Shown: positions 8,105 through 18,619, counted from the first letter of the stretch. The stretch is 64,000 nt of DNA from Roseovarius sp. SCSIO 43702 (GCF_019599045.1 NZ_CP080623.1:1944501-2008500); one strand, 5' to 3'. Program-made: numbers and translations. The notes: generated by a model from the sequence alone, not told the origin.

Positions 8105-10990
8105 GTGTCCCTCTTCTTTATCGTTGCGTTACCCTTCCTCGGTGCACTTCTGCCGGGATTGATGAACTCGGCAGGCCGTGCCGCCTGCGCTGGTGTGACC
8201 TTCACCGTATCACTGCTGGCTTTCATCGGCTTGTTGACCAATCTGCCTGCGGTTCTGGCGGGCGAAGTCGTGACGATGCAGATCGAGTGGATGCCGTCGC
8301 TGGGGCTGAATTTCACCCTGATGCTCGACGGTTTGGGTTTTTTCTTCGCGCTGCTGATCCTCGGCATCGGCCTGCTGATCATCGCCTACGGGCGGCACTA
8401 TCTGAGCCGCGACGACAATATGGGCGAATTCTTCACCTATCTGCTGCTATTCCAGGGCGCGATGGTGGGGATCGTTCTGAGCGACAATATCCTGCTGCTG
8501 CTGGTGTTCTGGGAGCTGACCTCGCTGTCCTCCTTCCTGCTGATCGGCTACTGGAAACACCTGCCGGAGGGCCGCCAAGGCGCGCGCATGGCGCTGATCG
8601 TCACCGGCACGGGCGGGCTGGCGATGATGGGGGGGATGCTGATTCTCGGGCAGATCGCCGGAAGCTACGAGTTGAGCGTGATCCTTGCCAGCCGCGACCT
8701 GATACAGGCCGACCCGCTTTACCTGCCCGCGCTGATCCTGATCCTGCTGGGCTGTTTCACCAAATCGGCGCAGTTCCCGTTCCATTTCTGGCTGCCGCAC
8801 GCGATGGCCGCGCCGACGCCGGTATCGGCCTACCTGCACTCCGCCACCATGGTGAAGGCGGGGATTTTCCTGATGGCGCGGATGTGGCCGGTGCTGTCCG
8901 GCACGCCGGAATGGTTCGTGATCGTCACCACCGCCGGGTTGGCCACCATGGTGCTGGGTGCGGTGATCGCGCTGTTCAAGCATGACCTGAAGGCGCTGCT
9001 GGCGTTCTCGACCGTCAGCCACCTCGGGCTGATCACCATGCTGTTGGGCACCGGCACGGCGTTCGGCGCGATGGCAGCGGTGTTCCACATCCTCAATCAC
9101 GCGACGTTCAAGGCGGCCTTGTTCATGTCGGCGGGGATCATCGACCACGAGGCCCACACCCGCGACATCCGCCGACTGGGCGGGCTGCGGCACCTGATGC
9201 CGGTGACCTTCGTGATCGCCACGCTGGCGGCGCTGTCGATGGCGGGGATTCCGCTGCTCAACGGGTTCCTGTCGAAGGAGATGATGCTGGAGGAGGCGCT
9301 GCACACCACGCTGTTCGGCGCGCCGTGGCTGGTGCCCGTTCTGGCGACGGTCGGCTCGCTGTTTTCCGCCGCCTACTGCTTCCGGCTGATCGGGCATGTG
9401 TTCCTCGGACCGGTGCGCGACGACTACCCTGCCCGGCCGCATGATCCCGACTCCGGACTGTGGCTGCCGCCCGCCATTCTGGTGGTGATGGTGGTCGTGA
9501 TCGGCGTCGCGCCGTTCCTGGCGGAGCCGTTCGTGAAGCTGGTCACCGCATCGGTGCTGGGCGACGCGGCGGAGGTGCCGAAGGCCTATCTCAAGATCTG
9601 GCACGGGCTGGTACCCGCGCTGTTCCTGTCGATCATCGCCGTGGTGGGCGGCCTGCTGATGCTGGCGGTCTTCACCCCCGCCCTGCGCCTGTGGGACGCG
9701 GCCCCGCGCCCCGAGGCCAAGGTGATCTTCGAGGCACTGGTCGAGGCGGTCGTCCGTTTGACCCGCGCGGTGATCCTGCCGCTGCATGACGGAGCCTTCA
9801 CCCGTTACGCCGCAATCGGCGCGGTGACGATCATCGCCGCCGGGTTTCACGCCTGGAGCACCGGCACCATGGGCGCCGCCACGCGCACCGTGCAATATGC
9901 CGGTCCGGTGACGATTGCGGGCTGGGCGATGCTGGTCGCGGCGACGGTGGGCATGGTCTTCCTGCACCGCAACCGTTTCCTGTCGCTGATCCTGATCGGC
10001 ATCGTGGGGCTGATGGTATCCATCGGCTTCGTGTTCCTCAGCGCCCCTGACCTCGCCATGACGCAGTTTACCGTCGAGGTGGTGACGATCATCCTGATGC
10101 TGCTGGCGCTGAACTTCCTGCCCAATACCACCCCCATCGAGAGCACCGTGCTGCGCCGGGTCCGCGACGCGGGCATCGCCGTGGCGGGGGGCTTGGCGAC
10201 CTTCGGGCTGGCCTATTACTACATGCTGCGCGACGCGGTGGACACGCCGATTTCGGAGTTCCACCTGGCGAATTCCTACAAGGGTGGCGGCGGCACCAAT
10301 GTGGTGAACGTGATCCTCGTCGACTTCCGTGGTTTCGACACCTATGGCGAGATCATCGTGCTGGGCATCGCCGCCCTGCTGATCTACGCGCTGACCGAGA
10401 CGCTGCTGGGCGGCCCCGTCCGCGCGCGCCTGCTGAACCGCAAGCCGGACCAGCCACGGGCAGGCGACATTCACCCGCTGATGATGGTGGTGCTGACGCG
10501 GGTGATCATGCCGGTGGTGCTGCTGGTGGGTTTCTACATTTTCCTGCGCGGCCATAACGAGCCGGGCGGCGGCTTCATCGCCGGGCTGATCGTGTCGATC
10601 GCCGTGGTGATGCAATACATGGCGAGCGGCTTCACCTGGACCTCGTCCCGGCTGAGATATCCCTATCACGGAGTGATCGGCGCAGGTGTCCTGACCGCCG
10701 GGCTGACCGGCATCGGGTCGTGGTTCTTCGGCAAGCCGTTCCTGACCTCGGATTTCACCTATGTCCGCATCCCGCCCTTCGAGAAGTTCGAACTGGCCAC
10801 CGCCGCGCTCTTCGATCTGGGTGTGTTCCTGGCGGTCGTCGGCGCGGTGATGCTGTCGCTCGAGAGCTTCTCGCGGCTGGCGCGGCGCGCCCATGTGCCC
10901 GACAGCGAGCACCCGATGGATATCGACCCGTCCCGCGACGACCCGCCGGCCGTGCCGATGGCGCCCATGAATATGAAGGAGGGTGGCTGA
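8105..10990 (+). CDS. mrpA: Mrp Na+/H+ antiporter subunit A fused to subunit B
   Basis: 961-residue integral membrane protein, the large proton-conducting subunit of the multisubunit Mrp (Pha/Mnh) monovalent cation/H+ antiporter. The NuoL/ND5-like core has YLHSATMVKAGIFLMARMWP and LLAFSTVSHLGLI. MbhD/MbhE-type helices follow (FLSAPDLAMTQFTVEV). The last ~150 residues are an MnhB domain (FYIFLRGHNEPGGGFIAGL). A/B fusion is usual in alphaproteobacteria. The GTG at 8105 is chosen because AGGA lies 6 bp upstream and the product then starts like other PhaA proteins; the frame is open 19 codons further to an ATG at 8048. First gene of a six-gene operon. Confidence 0.93.
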   Translation: MSLFFIVALPFLGALLPGLMNSAGRAACAGVTFTVSLLAFIGLLTNLPAVLAGEVVTMQIEWMPSLGLNFTLMLDGLGFFFALLILGIGLLIIAYGRHYLSRDDNMGEFFTYLLLFQGAMVGIVLSDNILLLLVFWELTSLSSFLLIGYWKHLPEGRQGARMALIVTGTGGLAMMGGMLILGQIAGSYELSVILASRDLIQADPLYLPALILILLGCFTKSAQFPFHFWLPHAMAAPTPVSAYLHSATMVKAGIFLMARMWPVLSGTPEWFVIVTTAGLATMVLGAVIALFKHDLKALLAFSTVSHLGLITMLLGTGTAFGAMAAVFHILNHATFKAALFMSAGIIDHEAHTRDIRRLGGLRHLMPVTFVIATLAALSMAGIPLLNGFLSKEMMLEEALHTTLFGAPWLVPVLATVGSLFSAAYCFRLIGHVFLGPVRDDYPARPHDPDSGLWLPPAILVVMVVVIGVAPFLAEPFVKLVTASVLGDAAEVPKAYLKIWHGLVPALFLSIIAVVGGLLMLAVFTPALRLWDAAPRPEAKVIFEALVEAVVRLTRAVILPLHDGAFTRYAAIGAVTIIAAGFHAWSTGTMGAATRTVQYAGPVTIAGWAMLVAATVGMVFLHRNRFLSLILIGIVGLMVSIGFVFLSAPDLAMTQFTVEVVTIILMLLALNFLPNTTPIESTVLRRVRDAGIAVAGGLATFGLAYYYMLRDAVDTPISEFHLANSYKGGGGTNVVNVILVDFRGFDTYGEIIVLGIAALLIYALTETLLGGPVRARLLNRKPDQPRAGDIHPLMMVVLTRVIMPVVLLVGFYIFLRGHNEPGGGFIAGLIVSIAVVMQYMASGFTWTSSRLRYPYHGVIGAGVLTAGLTGIGSWFFGKPFLTSDFTYVRIPPFEKFELATAALFDLGVFLAVVGAVMLSLESFSRLARRAHVPDSEHPMDIDPSRDDPPAVPMAPMNMKEGG

Positions 10991-10991
10991 C

Positions 10992-11351
10992 ATGGAGCTT
11001 CTCGTCGCCTCCGCCGTGGGTGTCCTGACCGCGGGCGGGCTGTACCTGATCCTGCGGCTGCGCACCTTTCCGGTGATCCTCGGCATGTCGCTGCTGACCT
11101 ATGCGGTCAACGTGTTCCTGTTCTCGTCCGGCCGTCTGACCGTGGGCGCCCCGCCGATCCTGCGCGATGACGCGACGGTCTATACCGACCCGCTGCCGCA
11201 GGCGCTGGTGCTGACGGCCATCGTGATCTCGTTCGGGATGACGGCAGTGGTGGTCATGATCGCCCTCGGCGCGTATCTGGGCTCGGATGACGACCATGTC
11301 GACGATCTGCCCGGGCCGGACGCGGACGAGAACGCGGAGGGCGGCACGTGA
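10992..11351 (+). CDS. mrpC: Mrp antiporter subunit C
   Basis: 119-residue NuoK-like membrane subunit (MnhC/PhaC) with three predicted helices. GGLYLILRLRTFPVILGMSLLTYAVNVFLF is the conserved core, and an acidic C-terminal tail follows. The ATG at 10992 has AGGAGG 9 bp upstream; the GTG at 10983 sits too close to that site. It starts 1 bp after the mrpA stop and overlaps mrpD by 4 bp, so the subunits should be translated together. Confidence 0.93.
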   Translation: MELLVASAVGVLTAGGLYLILRLRTFPVILGMSLLTYAVNVFLFSSGRLTVGAPPILRDDATVYTDPLPQALVLTAIVISFGMTAVVVMIALGAYLGSDDDHVDDLPGPDADENAEGGT

Positions 11352-12907
11352 CGCACTGGATCATCGCCCCCGTCGTGCTGCCCGCGTTGCTGGCACCGTT
11401 CATCGTGCTGGCCGCGCGGTATCATATCGGCATCCAGAGGGTCTTTTCGGTCGCGGGTGTGCTGGCGCTGATCGCCATCTCGGCGGGGCTTGCGTGGCAA
11501 GCCTCGGACGGCAGCGTCATTCTCTATCAACTCAGCGACTGGGCCGCGCCGTTCGGCATCGTGCTGGTGGGCGACCGGCTGTCCACCGCGATGCTCTTGC
11601 TGACGGCGGTCCTGGCGCTGTTCGTGCTGCTCTTTGCAATCGGATCGGACTGGGACAGTCGCGGGCGGCACTTCCACGCACTGTTCCAGTTCCAGATGAT
11701 GGGCATCATGGGCGCCTTCCTGACCGGCGACCTGTTCAACTTGTTCGTGTTCTTCGAGGTGCTGCTGATCGCATCCTACGGCCTGATGATCCACGCGGGC
11801 GGCAACGCCCGCCTGAAGGCGGGTGTGCAATATGTGCTGTTCAACCTGATCGCCTCGTCGCTTTTCCTGTTTGCGCTCGGCTCCATCTATGCGGAGACCG
11901 GCACGCTCAACATGGCCGATCTTGCGAACCGTGTCGCCTTGATCGGGCCGGAGGAGACGGTGGGCATCCGCATCGCCGCGGTGCTTCTGATACTCGTCTT
12001 CGCGGTCAAGGCCGCAATCGTGCCGCTGCATTTCTGGCTGCCGTCGAGCTATGCGGAGGCTTGTGCCCCGGTTGCCGCGCTGTTTGCCATCATGACCAAG
12101 ATCGGTGCCTACGCGATCATTCGCGTCTACACGATGATTTTCCCGCCCGAGCTGGAGGTTACGGCAGGGCTGCATGATGTCTGGCTACTCCCTGCCGCGC
12201 TGCTGTCGCTGGCGATCGGGATGCTGGGCGTGTTGGCAGCCCAGAAGCTGGATCGGCTGGTGGCGTACTCGGTCATCGGCTCCATGGGCATGGTGATGGT
12301 GTCCATCGCGCTCTTCACGCCAACGGGCATCGCGGCGGCTATATACTACATCATCCATTCGACGCTGGCAGGGGCGGCGCTGTTCCTGATCGCCGATCTG
12401 GTGCGCACCGGGCGCGGCAATCTGGACCTGACCGCGCAACCGGCCATGGCAGGGACCGCGCTGACATCGGCGCTGTTTTTCATCGGCGCGATCGCCATGG
12501 CGGGCCTGCCCCCATTGTCGGGCTTTCTGGGCAAGCTTCTCGTGCTGGACGCGGGCTATGACACCGACCTGATGGTGTGGATCTGGGCCATCGTGCTGGG
12601 CTCGAGCCTGATCAGCATCGTCGGGTTTGCCCGCGCGGGCAGCGTGCTCTTCTGGAAGGCGCACAGCGTTCATACCCCCGAGCCGGAGGAAGACGCCGCG
12701 CCGCGGCCGTCCCCCGCCGCGCTTTCCTACGTGGCCACCGGCGGGCTGGTCGCACTGCTGGCGGCGCATACGGTGTTCGCGGGTCAGGTGCATGGCTATT
12801 CCGAAAAGATCGCCGCGCAACTCTTCGCGCCCGCTCCCTACATCGCCACCGTGGTCGAAACGCCGGGTAAATTGAGCGACCCGACGACAAAGACGGAGGA
12901 GCACTGA
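11348..12907 (+). CDS. mrpD: Mrp antiporter subunit D
   Basis: 519-residue NuoM/NuoN-like proton-translocating subunit with about 14 membrane helices. Conserved features are FNLFVFFEVLLIASYGLM, AVKAAIVPLHFWLPSSYAEA with its membrane lysine, and AGLPPLSGFLGKLLVL. It begins with GTG inside a GTGA overlap with mrpC. Together with subunit A it forms the ion path of the complex. A low-complexity acidic/proline loop precedes the last helix. Confidence 0.94.
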   Translation: MTHWIIAPVVLPALLAPFIVLAARYHIGIQRVFSVAGVLALIAISAGLAWQASDGSVILYQLSDWAAPFGIVLVGDRLSTAMLLLTAVLALFVLLFAIGSDWDSRGRHFHALFQFQMMGIMGAFLTGDLFNLFVFFEVLLIASYGLMIHAGGNARLKAGVQYVLFNLIASSLFLFALGSIYAETGTLNMADLANRVALIGPEETVGIRIAAVLLILVFAVKAAIVPLHFWLPSSYAEACAPVAALFAIMTKIGAYAIIRVYTMIFPPELEVTAGLHDVWLLPAALLSLAIGMLGVLAAQKLDRLVAYSVIGSMGMVMVSIALFTPTGIAAAIYYIIHSTLAGAALFLIADLVRTGRGNLDLTAQPAMAGTALTSALFFIGAIAMAGLPPLSGFLGKLLVLDAGYDTDLMVWIWAIVLGSSLISIVGFARAGSVLFWKAHSVHTPEPEEDAAPRPSPAALSYVATGGLVALLAAHTVFAGQVHGYSEKIAAQLFAPAPYIATVVETPGKLSDPTTKTEEH

Positions 12908-12908
12908 C

Positions 12909-13412
12909 ATGCTTGCACGCGCGTTCTACTGGCTGTTGCCGCATCCGTTCCTGACGCTGCTGCTGGCGGTGGTTTGGGTGCTGCTGCAAAATCAGGTCTC
13001 GGCGGGCATGGTGGTGTTCGGCCTCATTCTGGGGATCATCATCCCGTGGGGCACCTCGATCTGGTGGCCCGACACGCCCAGGGCGCTCAAACTGGGCAAG
13101 ATGGCGATCTATATCCTGATGGTGATGTGGGATATCCTGATCGCCAATATTCAGGTCGCGTGGATCGTACTGACCGTTCCCAATGCCAAGCTGCGCCCCG
13201 CGTGGATCGTCGTGCCGCTACAACTGCGCAAACCCGAGGCGATCACGGTGCTGGCAGGCACCATCACACTGACGCCGGGCACGGTCTCGGCCGATCTGTC
13301 GAACGAGGGGCACAGCCTCTTGGTGCATGTGCTGCACACCGACGACCCCGACGCGGTGCGCGACGACATCATCAACCGCTACGAACGCCGTTTGCAGGAG
13401 ATATTCTCATGA
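12909..13412 (+). CDS. mrpE: Mrp antiporter subunit E
   Basis: 167-residue MnhE/PhaE subunit. Two N-terminal helices are followed by a cytoplasmic domain with LRKPEAITVLAGTITLTPGTVSADL, a signature of the family. The ATG lies 1 bp after the mrpD stop, and the end overlaps mrpF (ATGA). It is needed for assembly or activity of the antiporter in characterised relatives. Confidence 0.93.
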   Translation: MLARAFYWLLPHPFLTLLLAVVWVLLQNQVSAGMVVFGLILGIIIPWGTSIWWPDTPRALKLGKMAIYILMVMWDILIANIQVAWIVLTVPNAKLRPAWIVVPLQLRKPEAITVLAGTITLTPGTVSADLSNEGHSLLVHVLHTDDPDAVRDDIINRYERRLQEIFS

Positions 13413-13696
13413 CGACCGCCCTGGCCTTTCTGGATATCGCCGTGGCCATCGCCTTTGTCGCGCTGGCGCTCGGGCAAATCCTGTCGATGGTGCGGCTGGT
13501 GCTTGGCCCCACCTCCGGCGACCGCATACTTGCGCTGGACACCATGGTCATCAACGGCCTGGGCCTCGTGGTGATGGTCGGCGTCTACTACGAGGTGCAA
13601 TTCTATTTCGAGGTGGCGCTGCTGATCGCCATGCTCGGGTTCGTTTCCACCGTCGCGCTGGCGCGCTTTCTTTTGCGGGGGGACATCATCGAATGA
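13409..13696 (+). CDS. mrpF: Mrp antiporter subunit F
   Basis: 95-residue MnhF/PhaF subunit with three helices. The conserved GPTSGDRILALDTM motif lies between helices 1 and 2. It overlaps mrpE by 4 bp at the start and mrpG by 4 bp at the end. Confidence 0.93.
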   Translation: MTTALAFLDIAVAIAFVALALGQILSMVRLVLGPTSGDRILALDTMVINGLGLVVMVGVYYEVQFYFEVALLIAMLGFVSTVALARFLLRGDIIE

Positions 13697-14073
13697 CAGG
13701 AGAGATCCTCGCCATTTACGCCACCGCCGTTTTCCTGCTGATCGCGTCGTTCTTCGTGCTCGTGGGCGTCATCGGCCTGTTGAAATTCAACGATCCCATG
13801 ACCCGCCTGCACGCGCCCACCAAGGTCGGGACGGTAGGGATCGGGATGCTGCTGCTGGCGTCGATGGTCGAAAGCTTCGCCCGCGGCGAAGGGTCGATGC
13901 ACGAGCTGCTCATCATGGCGTTCCTGTTCGTCACCGCGCCGATTGCGGCCAACTTCATCGCCAAGGTGGGCATCCACAGGCGCGCCTGCGAAACGCCCCC
14001 CCCGCCGCCCCGCGACGACACGTGGTCGACGCTCGACACCCCGCCCGAAGACCGGACCGGGCCGGACACCTAG
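13693..14073 (+). CDS. mrpG: Mrp antiporter subunit G
   Basis: 126-residue MnhG/PhaG subunit. Three helices carry IGLLKFNDPMTRLHAPTKVGTVGIG, the family hallmark, followed by a hydrophilic proline-rich tail that is less conserved. It is the last gene of the mrp operon, which exchanges Na+ (or other monovalent cations) for protons at the inner membrane and supports salt and alkali tolerance. Confidence 0.93.
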   Translation: MTGEILAIYATAVFLLIASFFVLVGVIGLLKFNDPMTRLHAPTKVGTVGIGMLLLASMVESFARGEGSMHELLIMAFLFVTAPIAANFIAKVGIHRRACETPPPPPRDDTWSTLDTPPEDRTGPDT

Positions 14074-14227
14074 ACAAGCGCTTCCAGTTTCAAGATCAAG
14101 CACGACGCCGATGGAAAGCATGCCCGACTGGTTGCAGACCGCGATGACGCGGAGTTTTGCCTCGGGCCCGTAGTGTTCGATATAGATGCCTTGATGCACG
14201 ACCCCGAAACCGGCTGACCTGTCTGCG

Positions 14228-14815
14228 ATGAACCTCGAACCTTTCACAACCATCCTGAAGAACGGCGAAACCGTTCTCGTTCGCGAGGTCGGGCCCGGGG
14301 ATCGGGATCTTCTGGAGGCCGGGTTCGAGCACTTGTCGAAACAATCGCGGTTCTTTCGCTTTCTCGCCCCGCACAACGAACTGACCCAGCAGGAACTCGA
14401 TCGCTTCTCGGCTCCGAACGATTTCGACCACGTCGCCATCGGCGCGTTGACGCAATCCGCACCTGCGCCCGAGCCGGTCGGCATAGCGCGGTATATCCGC
14501 ATCCCCGATACGCCTGCCCGCGCCGAGGTCGCTGTGACGATCGTGGACAGTCACCAGAGGATCGGGCTCGGCAGCCTTCTCCTGGGCACTCTTGCGAAAC
14601 TGGCCTCGCGCAACGGGGTGTCCGAATTTCTGGCCGTCGTGCACAAGGACAATACCGCGATGCTGGCGCTCTTCGATGCGCTCGGAGGCAGGCGAACGAG
14701 GATCGACGGCGAAATGAACTACACGATCTCACTCCCGGACGACCCGGAAGACTTCCCCCGCACCTCGGTCGGCGAGGCGTTCAGAACCGCCTATCGACTC
14801 GCTCACCTCACCTGA
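14228..14815 (+). CDS. GNAT-family N-acetyltransferase
   Basis: 195-residue acetyltransferase with a GNAT fold. VGIARYIRIP, the acetyl-CoA loop HQRIGLGSLLLGTLAKLA and the late motif NTAMLALFDALGG are visible. It resembles the GNAT domain of Pat/PatZ-type protein acetyltransferases, but the acyl-CoA-synthetase-like part of those is absent, so it is a stand-alone domain. Substrate unknown. It lies 154 bp after mrpG and converges on gcdH. Confidence 0.85.
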   Translation: MNLEPFTTILKNGETVLVREVGPGDRDLLEAGFEHLSKQSRFFRFLAPHNELTQQELDRFSAPNDFDHVAIGALTQSAPAPEPVGIARYIRIPDTPARAEVAVTIVDSHQRIGLGSLLLGTLAKLASRNGVSEFLAVVHKDNTAMLALFDALGGRRTRIDGEMNYTISLPDDPEDFPRTSVGEAFRTAYRLAHLT

Positions 14816-14889
14816 TCGCCGCCCTCGCGCGAGGGACGGGGGCGGACGACGGGCCGTGGGCGGGGCCATGCCTGAACCAGTGACGCGCA

Positions 14890-14917
14890 AGGGGCCGCGC
14901 ACCAAGGCGCGGCCCCT
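14890..14917. terminator. Terminator between GNAT and glutaryl-CoA dehydrogenase genes
   Basis: AGGGGCCGCGC, a 5-6-nt loop (ACCAAG region), then GCGCGGCCCCT: an 11-bp near-perfect stem lying between two convergent genes. It can serve both strands. A smaller CCCTCGCGCGAGGG palindrome lies at 14822-14835 just after the GNAT stop. Confidence 0.65.
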
Positions 14918-14943
14918 GCCCCGTCTGTCGATCACGGGGTCGC

Positions 14944-16167
<1,224 letters not shown>

Positions 16168-16251
16168 GAAAGCCTCCTTTGCAGAACGGGTGTTTGCGGG
16201 TAATATATATGATCCTGGCGCACTCGAAAAACGCTATTTCCGCATATTGGA

Positions 16252-16266
16252 ATGAGGAAACCTCAT
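16252..16266. promoter_or_regulatory. LysR-type operator between gcdH and its regulator
   Basis: Perfect dyad ATGAGG-AAA-CCTCAT with an exact T-N11-A spacing (T16253, A16265). It overlaps the ribosome site of the regulator (GAGGAAA before ATG 16269) and lies about 85-100 bp from the gcdH start. That layout fits autorepression plus control of the divergent gene. Confidence 0.5.
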
Positions 16267-16268
16267 AT

Positions 16269-17165
16269 ATGAGCCCGCATTTCCCCTCGATGACCGCGCT
16301 GCGCGTGCTCGAGGCCTTCGACCGGCTGGGCAGCACGACCGCTGCGGGTGCCGCGCTCGGCCTCACGCAAAGCGCGGTGAGCCGCCAGCTCAAGACGCTC
16401 GAGACACAGCTCGATGCGGCGCTGTTCCTGCGCGAGGGGCGCACGCTGGTCCTCACCCCCGCCGGACAGGACTATGCCGACGAGATCCGCGAGGTGCTGG
16501 GCCGGATCGCCCAGGCCGGGCTGCGCCTTCATGCACCCGCGCGCACGGGGCAGTTGACGCTCGCCATCCTGCCCACCTTCGGGATGCGCTGGCTCGTGCC
16601 GCGCCTGCCCGATTTCGCGCGAACCCACCCGGAGGTGACGATCAACCTCGTCACGCGGCTCAAGCCCTTCAACTTCGCCAGCGAGGAGATCGACGCGGCG
16701 ATCCATTTCGGTGAGGCCGAATGGCCGGGCACGGATTCGCTCAGGCTGCGGCGCGAGACCGTCATCCCCGTCGCCTCCCCTGCCCTCGCCCCCGGTCCCC
16801 TGGCATCTCCGGGCGAGATCGCGGCACTGCCGCTTCTGCATATCGAGACGCGCGCCGAGGCGTGGGCCACCTGGTTCGCCGCCCACGGGGTCGAGCCGCC
16901 CCGCATCACCGGCACCGTGCATGACCAGTTCTCGACCATCATGCAGGCGGCGCTGCACGGGCTCGGCGCGGCGCTTCTTCCCACCTACCTCGCGGAGCCC
17001 GAGATCGCCGCGGGTCGGCTCGTGCGGCTGTGCGAGACGCCCACCGAGATGCCCGGCGCCTACTACCTCGTCTGGCCGAAGGCGAAGGCGCATGACCCGG
17101 CGCTCGCGGTCTTTCGCGACTGGCTCGGCGGACAGGGCGACGACGAGGACCTGCTGCCCCGCTAG
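16269..17165 (+). CDS. LysR-family regulator, probably of gcdH
   Basis: 298-residue LysR regulator of the GcvA-like group. wHTH GSTTAAGAALGLTQSAVSRQ is followed by LKTLETQLDAALFLR and a ligand-binding domain with TLAILPTFGMRWLVPRLPDF. The ATG at 16269 gives the normal N-terminus (MSPHFPSMTALRVLEAFDRL); an upstream in-frame ATG at 16179 would add 30 residues of non-family sequence. The divergent arrangement with gcdH and the dyad at 16252-16266 suggest it is the glutaryl-CoA dehydrogenase regulator. Confidence 0.88.
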   Translation: MSPHFPSMTALRVLEAFDRLGSTTAAGAALGLTQSAVSRQLKTLETQLDAALFLREGRTLVLTPAGQDYADEIREVLGRIAQAGLRLHAPARTGQLTLAILPTFGMRWLVPRLPDFARTHPEVTINLVTRLKPFNFASEEIDAAIHFGEAEWPGTDSLRLRRETVIPVASPALAPGPLASPGEIAALPLLHIETRAEAWATWFAAHGVEPPRITGTVHDQFSTIMQAALHGLGAALLPTYLAEPEIAAGRLVRLCETPTEMPGAYYLVWPKAKAHDPALAVFRDWLGGQGDDEDLLPR

Positions 17166-17180
17166 GACGGGAATACGGAC

Positions 17181-17870
17181 CTAGCCCAGCGCGTATCCGG
17201 CGCCGCGCACCGTGCGCAGCGGATCGTCCCCTCCCCGCGCGCGCAGGATCTTGCGCAACCGCCCGACATGCACGTCGACGGTCCGGGTGTCCACGTAGAT
17301 GTCGCGGCCCCACACGCGGTCGAGAAGCTGTTCGCGGCTCCAGACCCGTCCGGGCTTTTCCATGAACGTCGCCAGCAGGCGGAACTCCGTCGGGCCGAGC
17401 TTGAGCGTCTCGCCCGCGCGGGTGACGCGGTGCGTTTCGGCATCGAGCACGATATCCCCCCACTGAAGCCGCTCGCCCACCGCCGAGGGGCGCGTCCTGC
17501 GCAACTGCGCGCGCACCCGTGCCAGAAGCTCGGCGATGGAATAGGGCTTGACCACGTAGTCATCCGCCCCCGTCTCGAGCCCGCGCACGCGGTCGACCTC
17601 TTCCGAGCGGGCCGAGATCATGATGATCGGCACACCGCGCGTGGCGGCGCGCGTCTTGAGCTGGCGGCACACCTCGATGCCCGACACCGTGGGCAGCATC
17701 CAGTCCAGCAGGATCACGTCCGGCGCCTCTTCCTCGGCCACGAGGAGCGCCTCCTCGCCGTCCGACGCGAGGATCACGGCAAAGCCGTCGGCCTCGAGGT
17801 TGTAGCTCAGGAGATCGCGCTGCGCGGGCTCGTCCTCGACCAGCAGCACCCTGGGCCGGCCCGCGCTCAT
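17181..17870 (-). CDS. phoB: Phosphate regulon response regulator PhoB
   Basis: 229-residue OmpR/PhoB-family response regulator. In the receiver domain the acidic pair is VEDE (residues 11-14), the phosphoacceptor is Asp56 (DVILLDWMLP) and the conserved Lys is in VVKPY (Lys108). The C-terminal winged helix contains LKLGPTEFRLLATFMEKPGRVWSREQLLD and a VDVHVGRLRK recognition region. It is the last gene of the pst-phoU-phoB unit and overlaps phoU by 4 bp. It should bind the Pho box at 23425-23453 and so regulate its own operon. Confidence 0.95.
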   Translation of the reverse strand: MSAGRPRVLLVEDEPAQRDLLSYNLEADGFAVILASDGEEALLVAEEEAPDVILLDWMLPTVSGIEVCRQLKTRAATRGVPIIMISARSEEVDRVRGLETGADDYVVKPYSIAELLARVRAQLRRTRPSAVGERLQWGDIVLDAETHRVTRAGETLKLGPTEFRLLATFMEKPGRVWSREQLLDRVWGRDIYVDTRTVDVHVGRLRKILRARGGDDPLRTVRGAGYALG

Positions 17871-18610
17871 GCCTGCGGCTCCCCGTTGCCCCGGCCCGTG
17901 GGCGACAGCTCGGGATCGGTCGAGGTCAGGTCGCCTTTCGGGCGATCCTCGTCGGGCATCCGCCCCGTCACGAGATACACGACCTGCTCGGCGATCGAGG
18001 TCACGTGATCGCCCATGCGTTCGGTGTTCTTGGCCACGAAATGCAGGTGCATGCAGGGCGTGATCTGGCGCGGATCCTCCATCATGAAGGTCAGGAATTC
18101 GCGGAAGAGCGCGTTATACATCTGGTCCACGTCATGATCCCGGCGCATCACGTCGCGGGCGAGATCGACGTCCCGCCGCACGTAGGCATCGAGTGCGTCG
18201 GTCAGCATCCGCTCCACCTCGCGCGCCATCCGGCGCAACGCGGCGGCGGCACCGCTCACCCGTGGCAGGCCCGACAGGATCGTGGTCCGCTTCGCCATGT
18301 TCTTGGCATAGTCGCCGATCCGTTCGAGATTGCCGCTCACCTTCAGGACCGACAGCACGAGCCGCAGGTCGATGGCGGTAGGCGCGCGCAGCGCGATGAT
18401 GCGTGCGATGTCCTCGTTGATCCGCTCCTCCAGCGCGTCGATGGCCCGGTCGCCGTGGCGCACGGTTTCGGCCAGGTCCTCGTCACGCTCCTCCAGCGAC
18501 CGCGCGGCGTCGAGGATCGCCGCCTCGACAAGGCCGCCCATCTTCATGATCTGCGCCTCGATCCCCTCGAGATCGCGGTCGAAGGCGGATGCGATATGTG
18601 TGTCCTGCAT
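17867..18610 (-). CDS. phoU: Phosphate signalling protein PhoU
   Basis: 247-residue PhoU with two three-helix repeats. Each repeat has a metal-binding E/DxxxD-type motif (ERIGDYAKNMAKR and ERMGDHVTSIAEQ). It links the PstSCAB transporter to the PhoR kinase and damps signalling when phosphate is ample. It starts 9 bp after pstB and overlaps phoB. The C-terminal ~30 residues are a poorly conserved tail. Confidence 0.95.
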   Translation of the reverse strand: MQDTHIASAFDRDLEGIEAQIMKMGGLVEAAILDAARSLEERDEDLAETVRHGDRAIDALEERINEDIARIIALRAPTAIDLRLVLSVLKVSGNLERIGDYAKNMAKRTTILSGLPRVSGAAAALRRMAREVERMLTDALDAYVRRDVDLARDVMRRDHDVDQMYNALFREFLTFMMEDPRQITPCMHLHFVAKNTERMGDHVTSIAEQVVYLVTGRMPDEDRPKGDLTSTDPELSPTGRGNGEPQA

Positions 18611-18619
18611 GCGGCGCTC

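Noticed and set aside
8447..11086. 879-codon open frame antisense to mrpA
   Set aside because: His/Gln/Arg repeats only; MrpA evidence is decisive.
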